From JAXGMQ01 sp040768585 (GTDB lineage: Bacteria > Caldisericota > Caldisericia > JAAYUI01), in contig JAXGMQ010000001.1 of NCBI GenBank assembly GCA_040768585.1, forward strand, positions 1,302,001 to 1,366,000: a stretch of 64,000 nt of DNA, read 5' to 3'. The position numbers and the translations under genes were made by a program. This document shows, piece by piece, positions 1-6,859 of the stretch. Every line of letters starts with the position of its first letter. The stretch's first letter is position 1. The notes below the pieces were generated by a model that searched no databases, was not told the origin of the DNA, and worked only from the letters and a program-made list of their open reading frames with translations.

Positions 1-266
1 AGTCCGAGACCCTTACAGTTGGTCACAATCTTTTTGATGTTTCCACCCCGAAAGTTCAGGACTGCCTTGCCGGAAAGTCCATCCATCGAGTTCTGATAGA
101 GCGACACAACACCATTTCCGCACTTCATGATTGCCCAACCCTCGTCCTTTGGGTTGCCATCAACCAGCTCAAAACCAACCTTTTCATAATATTCAATGCT
201 TCTATTTATATCCTCGACCGCCAGGCAGTACTCAAATCTTCCGAGGGGCTCTGTGTTTCTTTCCAT
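1..266 (-). CDS. VOC (glyoxalase/bleomycin-resistance fold) protein, 3' end outside window
   Basis: This is the third gene of a minus-strand VOC trio, and its C-terminus is cut by the window edge. The ATG at 266 follows the stop of the previous gene by 1 nt, which suggests translational coupling. The visible ~88 residues begin MERNTEPLGRFEYCLAVEDI and continue with SIEYYEKVGF, GWAIMKCGNGVVSLYQN and VLNFRGG. They parallel the neighbour's SVEFYEKLGL, GWAILKQGN and HFRGAD, so it is a tandem duplicate. VOC proteins are small metal-dependent enzymes or binding proteins built from beta-alpha-beta-beta-beta modules. The substrate cannot be told from sequence. The truncation is an artefact of the window, not a pseudogene. 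Confidence 0.85.
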   Translation of the reverse strand, partial: MERNTEPLGRFEYCLAVEDINRSIEYYEKVGFELVDGNPKDEGWAIMKCGNGVVSLYQNSMDGLSGKAVLNFRGGNIKKIVTNCKGLG

Positions 267-267
267 C

Positions 268-639
268 TCACAGCTCCCCAATATTGAACTCAATTTGAGG
301 TTCTTCTGGGAAAGTGTTGAAGTAGATGACGTTGCCGTCTGGGTCGACAAGCTCCATTGACTCGCTGCCATCAGACTCGATGTGCGCCTTCTTGTTTGGA
401 ACAAGCCCTTTCATCTCGTACTGGTGTTCGAGCTTGTAGAGGTCTGCTCCTCTGAAGTGGAGCAAGTCTTTGTCGATGTGTCCCTGGAAGAGTCCCAGCA
501 CACAGTTGCCCTGTTTCAGGATAGCCCAGCCGTCCTCTGGCACACCGCCAATACGCTCTAGACCAAGCTTCTCGTAGAACTCAACAGACTTGCCCAAATC
601 CTTTACGTTCAGGCAAATCTCAAATCTGCCTGGATGCAT
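268..639 (-). CDS. VOC (glyoxalase/bleomycin-resistance fold) family protein
   Basis: A 123-aa single-domain VOC protein. Residues 5-30 (FEICLNVKDLGKSVEFYEKL) form the first beta-alpha unit. The C-terminal module ends MELVDPDGNVIYFN, the typical DPDGN turn before the last strand. Length is normal for a one-module VOC protein, which works as a dimer. It lies 3 nt downstream of one VOC gene and 1 nt upstream of another, so the three are surely co-transcribed. No catalytic function can be assigned: glyoxalase I, dioxygenase, isomerase and antibiotic-binding proteins all share this fold. Family call firm, substrate unknown. Confidence 0.88.
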   Translation of the reverse strand: MHPGRFEICLNVKDLGKSVEFYEKLGLERIGGVPEDGWAILKQGNCVLGLFQGHIDKDLLHFRGADLYKLEHQYEMKGLVPNKKAHIESDGSESMELVDPDGNVIYFNTFPEEPQIEFNIGEL

Positions 640-642
640 TTC

Positions 643-1098
643 TCAGTCGCTCCAATCCTTGCTTTCTGGCTTCTCCTTCGGGACGGCATATACCTCGACG
701 GTATAGCCCATTGGATCCATCACAGGAAAAGCCCAATAGGAATCCTGGCACCAGATAGGCTTAGGGAAAAGTGTCTTCACGCCGCCATCTGTAAGCCTTT
801 TGACCGTGTCTTTGAATTCATCCATCGAAATCTGGATTCCCCACGACGGCTCTTCGCTCTTGCCACCCTCAAAACCAAGAGTGTTTGCCCACTCTCCTGG
901 CTTTGGAGCTACTCCGTTTTCTGATTCCACCCACATCATTGAAAGACCATCGGACGTTTGACCACAGTAGATGCTTGAAACACCAAAGTCATGCTCTCCC
1001 AACCCCACAAGATCCTTGTAGAAATGCCTCATCTCATTGGCACTATCGCAATAGAGATAAAGCACATTGACCGTCACTTTAGGTTTCTCATTTCCCAT
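643..1098 (-). CDS. VOC (glyoxalase-fold) family protein, first gene of VOC trio
   Basis: A 151-aa VOC protein. The N-terminus VNVLYLYCDSANEMRHFYKDLVGL and the C-terminal motif FPVMDPMGYTVEVY give the two half-modules. The start at 1098 is set by a GGAGG site 6 nt upstream. This is the most divergent of the three tandem VOC genes and is the promoter-proximal one. Nothing else in the operon hints at a substrate. Two further VOC genes at 43.4-44.2 kb make five in the window, an unusual density. It could be a metal-dependent enzyme or a small-molecule binding protein. Confidence 0.85.
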   Translation of the reverse strand: MGNEKPKVTVNVLYLYCDSANEMRHFYKDLVGLGEHDFGVSSIYCGQTSDGLSMMWVESENGVAPKPGEWANTLGFEGGKSEEPSWGIQISMDEFKDTVKRLTDGGVKTLFPKPIWCQDSYWAFPVMDPMGYTVEVYAVPKEKPESKDWSD

Positions 1099-1165
1099 AT
1101 TGCACCTCCATCTTTGAAATACATTGTATTTTTATGTCTCTATCCCGTCAACAGGCTCACAAAGC

Positions 1166-1194
1166 TTGCAAAATCAAGCAGTAACCATTACCAT
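1166..1194 (+). promoter_or_regulatory. putative promoter for the 163-aa helical protein
   Basis: TTGCAA at 1166-1171, 17-nt spacer, TACCAT at 1189-1194. An alternative is TTGGCA at 1194 with TAAACA 17 nt further on. The downstream gene has a good ribosome-binding site, so a leader of about 40 nt is expected. Weak matches, hence low confidence. Confidence 0.35.
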
Positions 1195-1240
1195 TGGCAC
1201 TGGTGTAACGTCAAAATAAACAAAAACAAGGAGAGAGACC

Positions 1241-1732
1241 ATGTCAGAAGAACAGAAAAACGTAGAGAGCCAGGAAGAAAAGGTGCAGAAGTGCCACAAG
1301 TACATGGGGCCAACACTATTCAATCTGACATGGGACTATATCGACAAGGGCGAGAACCGCACCCCCGAAGATGAGCTCATGATGATTCACGCCACCCACG
1401 CCTCCGCCCTCCACTGGAGGCTAAACAGAGATTCCAAACCAGAGAACTTTGCCAGGGGCGAGTGGCAGGTCTCAAGAGTGTATGCGCTGCTTGGCAGAGC
1501 CAAGGAGAGCATGTATCACGCTGAGCTTTGCCTGGAAATCTGCAAGGAAAACGGGATTGGCGACTGGGACATAGCCTTTGCCTACGAGGCGTGCGCCAGG
1601 GCCGCCATGGTAGCCAAAGCACCAGACACAATGGAGAAATACCTCAAGCTAGCCCGCGAAGCCACAGCCTTGGTGAAGGACAAGGGTGATAGAGAGATGG
1701 TGGAGGGGGATATAGAGAGTATTAAACTCTAA
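1241..1732 (+). CDS. small TPR-like helical protein, unknown function
   Basis: A 163-aa soluble protein with no signal peptide. The ATG at 1241 follows AAGGAGAG. The middle (about residues 70-150) has helix-turn-helix repeats of TPR type: GEWQVSRVYALLGRAKESMYH, then WDIAFAYEACARAAMVAKAP, then YLKLAREATALVKDKGDREM. The N-terminus has paired histidines (MIHATHASALHW). It is a single gene, divergent from the VOC trio; its 3' end overlaps the convergent YwgA-like gene by 11 nt. TPR folds mediate protein contacts, but no partner is indicated. I do not recognise a named family. Confidence 0.75.
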   Translation: MSEEQKNVESQEEKVQKCHKYMGPTLFNLTWDYIDKGENRTPEDELMMIHATHASALHWRLNRDSKPENFARGEWQVSRVYALLGRAKESMYHAELCLEICKENGIGDWDIAFAYEACARAAMVAKAPDTMEKYLKLAREATALVKDKGDREMVEGDIESIKL

Positions 1733-2339
1733 TCAGTTCCCTTGAGACAAAATTTCTGGCCATATCAATTGATTCTAGGAAAAGGACATCGTAGTTCTCG
1801 TCCATTAGGTGTGGTTTGAGTACAGTCACTTCTCTGTACAATTTATTGAAAGATCTGTCTCCGTGACATAATTCGCTTGGATAACTAAAACCGTCTGAAT
1901 TGCACAAGTAAACAATTGTACTTATACATTCAAGGAACCTTCCCTCCTGGCTGTTCAATACGTTTATGTACCTCTTAAGGTTCTCTACCTGATTTCCAAA
2001 CATTTGATCTAATTCTGGAAATTCGTTTGGATCATTTATTGATACATCATATATCCATGGTCCATACTTATCTTCTATTGGAGGAGGTTCTTCGCTAAGG
2101 TAGCATGTTTCTCTGCTGAGAAAACTTGCGTCCATCGCCAAACTTTTACTAAATACTCCGTACCTATAAAAGTCAAATGGGTAATCAAGATTTGAATGTC
2201 CACCTGAACTTGTTCTGATAAATTCTTGAGCTAGGTAAACGATTTTTTGTAATTTAAGTCTGCCAACGATTCTCTGACCTGAGATCAAACCTAACAACCT
2301 AATCAGACAGGTGCGTCTGCTAACCTGATAACGAGTCAT
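1722..2339 (-). CDS. YwgA-like protein, partner of the upstream HD phosphohydrolase
   Basis: 205 aa. I place the start at the ATG at 2339 (MTRYQVS), preceded by GGAAGGGAT at good spacing. The open frame extends upstream inside the HD gene but without a site. Residues around 25-60 (GRLKLQKIVYLAQEF, then YPFDFYRYGVFSKSL) match the signature of the Bacillus YwgA family and resemble the DUF4065/Panacea fold (KLQKLLYYAQ...YGP). It overlaps the HD gene by 20 nt, so translation is coupled. In Bacillus, ywfO (HD protein) and ywgA are also neighbours, so the pair is conserved. Function is unproven; a regulatory or antitoxin-like role is inference. Base composition is visibly AT-rich. Confidence 0.65.
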   Translation of the reverse strand: MTRYQVSRRTCLIRLLGLISGQRIVGRLKLQKIVYLAQEFIRTSSGGHSNLDYPFDFYRYGVFSKSLAMDASFLSRETCYLSEEPPPIEDKYGPWIYDVSINDPNEFPELDQMFGNQVENLKRYINVLNSQEGRFLECISTIVYLCNSDGFSYPSELCHGDRSFNKLYREVTVLKPHLMDENYDVLFLESIDMARNFVSRELIRV

Positions 2340-3741
2340 TGGATCCCTTCCTTTTCTTACTGCGTACCTTATTAAGTGTTTCCTCTCTAAGGTATACATT
2401 AACATGTGAGTCAATACAACTAGAGCTTTTTGCGATGTCAGATAACTCAGTAATATTCCTGATGATAACTTTTGATTGTGAATTCTCTTTCTTTTCACTG
2501 ATAAAAATAATCTCTTCTGCATCGTCTCTTACTTCTTCAATAATCAGATCTTTTACTAGTTTATCCTTGTTGTCTATAAGATCCTTGTATGCCTTTTCGT
2601 GATTATCGTATAGCATCTTGGAGTTGGCTTTACTACAGAAGACATCAATTTCTTCATTACGCTGCTTCTTGAATAGCTTGCCAAGTTGTTTTGAGATATT
2701 ATCCTTAATTTTTAGCTTGTCTTCACCATGTTCTTTTTTAAAAAATTTTACCATTCGTCTATTCCTGTACATATCCAATAACTCGAGGAGCTTGTTGTTT
2801 TCTTTGTCTCTACTCGATTGCTCTATCTTGTGTATAATTGAGTTGTCATCGAGCGATAAAAACTCTTCAATTTTAGGTATTTCTTTACCCATAACGGGGT
2901 ATAGCCCTGAACATTCAATTATTTCTAGGAATAGTGACTCAACTGATCTTGATGCTTTGTGATATGCTATACTCTTATAGTGCACCAATCTTGCAAGTAG
3001 ATAATGCTCAATTGCTGGTATTGCCTTTATATCATAAACGATTCTTAGTGCTTCGTCTTTGTCGCTTTTTTTCAGAACATCAACCTGTAAAACCTGCATA
3101 CACTTAAAAATGTATTCATAGTCAACCTTTATGGGAGATCCACAGAAATATGTATCTCTAAGAAGATAGTCCAGCCTATCGCAATCTAGTTGTGAATGTA
3201 TTAGTGATGATATGGTAGACAACCTTGAGGATGGCACACCTTTTATTAGCTTGATTATATCGTCTATAGCTTGTTTTGGTAGAGATGTTGTTGTTCTAAG
3301 TTCCATATTAACTTCTGTTTGTTCACTTTCTATAATACTTTTTGCTCTTTCTTCATGATCTAACTGGAGTCTTTCTTCGGTTGAATGTGAAAACGGTCCA
3401 TGCCCAATATCGTGAAGTAAACCAGCACAAGTCATTGTATCAATCACTTGCTCTTCGGATTTATAACCCGTAAACATAGACAGCGTTATGCCATTATCCT
3501 TCTGTTGAAATAATTTCTTTACAGCCATATTTACAAGCCATGCCACACCGAGTGAATGCGAAAATCTAGTGTGTGTCGCTCCCGGATATACATAATCAGC
3601 AAATCCAAGTTGTTTTATTCGCCTGAGTCGTTGAAATTCTTTAGTATCTATTAACTTTCTTGCAACACTATTGCCATCAAAGGTAATCATCCCATAAATC
3701 GGATCCCTTATTGACAAATCTTTATTATCTTTATTGGACAC
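2320..3741 (-). CDS. HD-domain phosphohydrolase (YwfO/SAMHD1/dGTPase-like)
   Basis: 473 aa. The start region FQRLRRIKQLG, then HTRFSHSLGV (H62), LLHDIGHGPFSHS (HD at 110-111) and CDRLDYLLRD gives the metal-binding H...HD...D set of the SAMHD1/YwfO branch of HD proteins. Characterised relatives hydrolyse dNTPs to nucleoside and triphosphate. The C-terminal ~180 residues are lysine-rich and helical (about 300-410) with no domain I recognise. The GTG start at 3741 sits 6 nt after a TAGAAT -10 box and has no ribosome-binding site, so the mRNA is probably leaderless. The gene overlaps the YwgA-like gene by 20 nt. AT-rich composition compared with flanking genes hints at lateral acquisition. The nucleotide substrate is unverified. 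Confidence 0.85.
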   Translation of the reverse strand: MSNKDNKDLSIRDPIYGMITFDGNSVARKLIDTKEFQRLRRIKQLGFADYVYPGATHTRFSHSLGVAWLVNMAVKKLFQQKDNGITLSMFTGYKSEEQVIDTMTCAGLLHDIGHGPFSHSTEERLQLDHEERAKSIIESEQTEVNMELRTTTSLPKQAIDDIIKLIKGVPSSRLSTISSLIHSQLDCDRLDYLLRDTYFCGSPIKVDYEYIFKCMQVLQVDVLKKSDKDEALRIVYDIKAIPAIEHYLLARLVHYKSIAYHKASRSVESLFLEIIECSGLYPVMGKEIPKIEEFLSLDDNSIIHKIEQSSRDKENNKLLELLDMYRNRRMVKFFKKEHGEDKLKIKDNISKQLGKLFKKQRNEEIDVFCSKANSKMLYDNHEKAYKDLIDNKDKLVKDLIIEEVRDDAEEIIFISEKKENSQSKVIIRNITELSDIAKSSSCIDSHVNVYLREETLNKVRSKKRKGSNDSLSG

Positions 3742-3747
3742 GAAAAT

Positions 3748-3776
3748 ATTCTAAATACGAAATCAAATATAGTCAA
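3748..3776 (-). promoter_or_regulatory. leaderless-type promoter of the HD gene
   Basis: Reading the minus strand: TTGACT (3776-3771), 17-nt spacer, TAGAAT (3753-3748), then 6 nt to the GTG start at 3741. Transcription should begin at or next to the start codon. No Shine-Dalgarno motif is present. Confidence 0.65.
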
Positions 3777-3871
3777 ACTATTTTTTGCAAATCGAACATT
3801 GTCCCAACCTAACTCAACACTCACCTCCTATCAATTATATCATCAAATCGCATTGAGATTATATCCCCTTC

Positions 3872-3900
3872 TTGAATAGCCCCTCCCCTTGTAGTAACTT
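3872..3900 (+). promoter_or_regulatory. leaderless-type promoter of the ClC channel gene
   Basis: TTGAAT (3872-3877), 17-nt spacer, TAACTT (3895-3900), then 7 nt to GTG at 3908. The TTG at 3872 is in frame and could be mistaken for the start codon, but it is the -35 box. Confidence 0.55.
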
Positions 3901-3907
3901 ACTCAGA

Positions 3908-5578
3908 GTGCAAAGAAGGCTGAATCTCAATAGAGTTGGTGTGTCGTACTGGGTGGATATCATCCTCGCTATGGTTTTTGGTTTGGCAGCCGCCGTTGCG
4001 GTGTGGCTGTTTGACATGGCGGTCGAATTCTCAGACAAACTTGACCCAAGAACCCTCGATTGGTGGTGGGTGCTACTCGTCCCAACCATTGGTGGCGCGA
4101 TTGTAGCTGCTGCCTCCAATCTGCTTCGGATAAGTGCCTCAGGTGGTGTGGTTGATGTCATCGCCCACATCTTCACAAGAAGGCACGTCATCTCAAAACC
4201 AAAAGCGCTCGTTAAGCCAGTTCTGGCTGCCGTGTCCATCATCACAGGAAACCCAGTTGGTTCCGAGGCTCCCGTTGTCTTGCTCGGGGCGCAGGTCGCA
4301 TCGTTCTCTGGCAACCTCTTCAAGCTGCCTCGCGCAAGGCGTCGAATGCTCATTGCCTGCGGCGCAGCGGCTGGTATCGCCTCGGCTTTCCTCTCCCCGC
4401 TTGCAGCCATCGCGTTCTCGCTTGAGATAATCCTGATGGAATTTACCATGTTCGAGTTTGGCATGTTGGCAATCTCAACAGGTTCAGCTTACATCACAGC
4501 CAAGTTTATATTCCACACCCACGAAATCCTTGAGATTCCCAAGTCACTCCCCTCTATCGAGTGGCAGCAATTGGGGCTTTTCATACTGCTTGGAGTTCTG
4601 TGCGCTGTGGTGGCTGTCTACTGGTCGAAGATTCTTGGCGCGCTTGAGCACTTTGCCCACAGCTATCCCGCAGCCCTCATCTGGGGACCCATCGCTGCTG
4701 GTTTGTTCGCAGGCTGCGTGGCGCTTGTCTTCCCGGAGATTTGGGGACCGGGCTACAAGGTTATGTCTGAGCTTTTTGTCTCGGTTGAGATGCCCTTCTA
4801 TATCGCCATCGGGTTGCTCCTTGCCAAGCTCTTCTCGACATCGTTTGTTCTGGGTCTAGGTGGTGCTGGTGGTGACCTCGCCCCTGGCATGTTTATCGGC
4901 GCTGCCGCTGGTGTGGCGATAGGCGCTTTCTATCCTGCGCTTCTTCCAGTCTTGGTGCTTGCCGGCATCTGTGCCCAGCTGGCTGCAACAATGCACGCCC
5001 CTTTGTTTGGAATACTGCTCGCCATCGAGTTGTCTGGTCAGGTGGTTGAGATCCTACCTGTGATGGTTGCGATAGCGATTGCCTCACTCCTTGCCCTTCG
5101 CATCATGCCCCGCTCGATCTATGCCGAGAAGGCAAAAAAAGAGGGCATAATGCCGTCCAAAATCCAGTTCCAAGACCCCATGGAAACCGCGATTGGCGAG
5201 GTGATGACGACCCATCTTATCACAATCCAGGCAATCGACGATGTTGGTAAGGCAATCAAGGTTATGCACAAGCACAATCTTTCAGCGCTCCCCGTCATGG
5301 ACAAGAATAAACTTCATGGGATTCTGACACTCCAAGACCTCAGGCGAAGGGTTGCCCCAGGTGAGCTTGAAAAACTCGTTGGTGATGTCGACACCAGAAA
5401 TCCCGTGCGCTGTACCCCTGATACCACACTCAAGGATGGATGGGAGTTGCTCAAAGGTCACCAGATAGGCAGACTTTTGATCGTGTCAAAGAGCAACGAC
5501 AGAAAACTGCTTGGAATCGTCACCAAAAAGGATTTGCTTGAAGCAGCGACGAGAAGGTTTTCGAGGTGCAACGACTAA
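3908..5578 (+). CDS. ClC-family chloride channel/antiporter with C-terminal CBS pair
   Basis: About 556 aa from GTG 3908. Multiple membrane helices fill residues 1-410. The signature loops are GNPVGSEAPVVLLGA (equivalent of GREGP, keeping the gating glutamate) and GLGGAGGDLAPGMFIGA (equivalent of GxFxP). A CBS pair occupies the last ~130 residues (MTTHLITIQAIDDVG..., then VRCTPDTTLKDGWELL...); such pairs bind adenine nucleotides and regulate transport. It moves chloride or a similar anion across the cytoplasmic membrane; channel versus H+ antiporter is not decided. The start is chosen from promoter geometry because no ribosome-binding site precedes 3872 or 3908. It is a single gene, divergent from the HD gene. 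Confidence 0.9.
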   Translation: MQRRLNLNRVGVSYWVDIILAMVFGLAAAVAVWLFDMAVEFSDKLDPRTLDWWWVLLVPTIGGAIVAAASNLLRISASGGVVDVIAHIFTRRHVISKPKALVKPVLAAVSIITGNPVGSEAPVVLLGAQVASFSGNLFKLPRARRRMLIACGAAAGIASAFLSPLAAIAFSLEIILMEFTMFEFGMLAISTGSAYITAKFIFHTHEILEIPKSLPSIEWQQLGLFILLGVLCAVVAVYWSKILGALEHFAHSYPAALIWGPIAAGLFAGCVALVFPEIWGPGYKVMSELFVSVEMPFYIAIGLLLAKLFSTSFVLGLGGAGGDLAPGMFIGAAAGVAIGAFYPALLPVLVLAGICAQLAATMHAPLFGILLAIELSGQVVEILPVMVAIAIASLLALRIMPRSIYAEKAKKEGIMPSKIQFQDPMETAIGEVMTTHLITIQAIDDVGKAIKVMHKHNLSALPVMDKNKLHGILTLQDLRRRVAPGELEKLVGDVDTRNPVRCTPDTTLKDGWELLKGHQIGRLLIVSKSNDRKLLGIVTKKDLLEAATRRFSRCND

Positions 5579-5597
5579 GAAGTTCTTGCGAGAAAAC

Positions 5598-5650
5598 GAG
5601 CACCAAGGAACTTAGGATAAAGCCAGCATTACCCGCATTACCCGGTGCTC
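5598..5650. repeat. weak inverted repeat between convergent genes
   Basis: GAGCACC at 5598-5604 is repeated inverted as GGTGCTC at 5644-5650, with a 39-nt loop holding a tandem 9-mer CATTACCCG. It lies between the convergent ClC and foldase genes. It could terminate in either direction but has no T-run, so this is only suggestive. Confidence 0.25.
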
Positions 5651-5686
5651 TCGTTGTATAGTCGTCTTTTGCTTGGTGTGGTACTC

Positions 5687-6823
5687 TCAATCCTCTTGCG
5701 AACTATTTTCTGAAGATGGTATTCTCAACTCCAAATACACCTTTATCTCAACATTGTCCCTGTAGTTATCGTACCACTCCTGCTCTGCTTGATAGAATTT
5801 GATTGTGCGCAGTTGGGCAATTACGAGGTCTTCTATCTCCTCGAAGTTTCTCTTTGGGACTGCGCCGTCGTCAGTGAAATAGTAGTCCCAGGCAAATGTC
5901 TCATAGTCAAGCCTTAGGATGACGAATGCTGAGCCAGTGTCGATAACATCAGACACCCCTCCAGGCTCAAGGTTGAACGCAGTTTCTTCAAGCTCATCCG
6001 GTAGAACGCCTCTTGTCACAAGTTGCGGGACAACCCCACCATCGGCTCCAGACTCATCCATCGAGTATTGGGCTGCAGCTCTGGCGAATGTCAAATCATT
6101 GTCGATTCTGTCTCGAATCATCTGAGTATAATCTTTAGCTTTTTGAACATCCTCTTCCGAGTGATTGTCGGGATCATAGAGAATTGTTATCTGAGAAAGC
6201 CCCAAAAGTCTTGATTCGTAAAACTCCTTTGCCTCTTCTGATGTCACGACTACTTTGCTTCTAACATCAGCAATCACCATCTCTTTTGTGACCTTGTCCT
6301 TAAAGATTTGGTCTTGTCGGAGTCTGTTTCTGAGTTCATTGATTCCGCCAGCCTCTTTGAGAGTTTCTTCAAGTAGATCATACGAGCCAATTGCTTGAGC
6401 CTGCTTTTCAATCTCTCTTGAGACTGCGTCCTCGATGTCTGTCATGGTCGGCTCGATACCGTTCTTCTGGGCGTAATCAAGGTATATTGATCTGTCGATT
6501 ATCTCTTCAATGATGTCCTGCTTGATGGAGAGCAGAAGTTCCTCGTTCTCCGGGGCATCAACGTCTGTCCCCTCTTCGAGTAATTGCCCCCTGGCGCTGT
6601 CGAGCATGCTGATGTACATATCGGTTGGCACATCAATATCGCCGATCTCAGCAATTATCCCCTTTGGCCCTGTGGTTTTGATAAGCTCTGGCACATCTGA
6701 GCTTCCATCATTGATGACACCAACATCGGCTGTATCATCGCCACCACATCCGACAAATGTGGCAAGCACCAATACCACAACCAGCAAAACACCGACAACA
6801 CTTGTTTCTCTAATTCTTCTCAC
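5687..6823 (-). CDS. PpiC-type peptidyl-prolyl isomerase lipoprotein (PrsA/SurA-like)
   Basis: 378 aa. An N-terminal hydrophobic stretch ends at a lipobox-like FVGC (Cys about 26), so the protein is probably lipid-anchored on the outer face of the membrane. Residues about 55-200 form a SurA_N-like helical region (MYISMLDSARGQLLEEG, IIEEIIDRSIYLDYAQK). Residues about 205-310 are a parvulin domain (LSQITILYD, ARAAAQYSMDESGADGG, FNLEPGGVSDVI). It should assist folding of exported proteins; the window encodes many secreted multi-domain proteins. The start is GTG 6823, 8 nt after a TAAACT -10 box, with no ribosome-binding site. It is divergent from the 618-aa unknown. Confidence 0.85.
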   Translation of the reverse strand: MRRIRETSVVGVLLVVVLVLATFVGCGGDDTADVGVINDGSSDVPELIKTTGPKGIIAEIGDIDVPTDMYISMLDSARGQLLEEGTDVDAPENEELLLSIKQDIIEEIIDRSIYLDYAQKNGIEPTMTDIEDAVSREIEKQAQAIGSYDLLEETLKEAGGINELRNRLRQDQIFKDKVTKEMVIADVRSKVVVTSEEAKEFYESRLLGLSQITILYDPDNHSEEDVQKAKDYTQMIRDRIDNDLTFARAAAQYSMDESGADGGVVPQLVTRGVLPDELEETAFNLEPGGVSDVIDTGSAFVILRLDYETFAWDYYFTDDGAVPKRNFEEIEDLVIAQLRTIKFYQAEQEWYDNYRDNVEIKVYLELRIPSSENSSQED

Positions 6824-6831
6824 AGGGAGTG

Positions 6832-6859
6832 AGTTTAAGTGTGTTCATCCAACAGTCAA
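6832..6859 (-). promoter_or_regulatory. leaderless-type promoter of the foldase gene
   Basis: On the minus strand TTGACT (6859-6854), 16-nt spacer, TAAACT (6837-6832), 8 nt, GTG at 6823. It overlaps the first codons of the divergent 618-aa reading frame if that frame starts at 6839. Confidence 0.5.

Noticed and set aside
3872..3907. TTG 3872 as start of the ClC gene
   Set aside because: No ribosome-binding site; this TTG forms the -35 box of a well-spaced promoter leading to GTG 3908.
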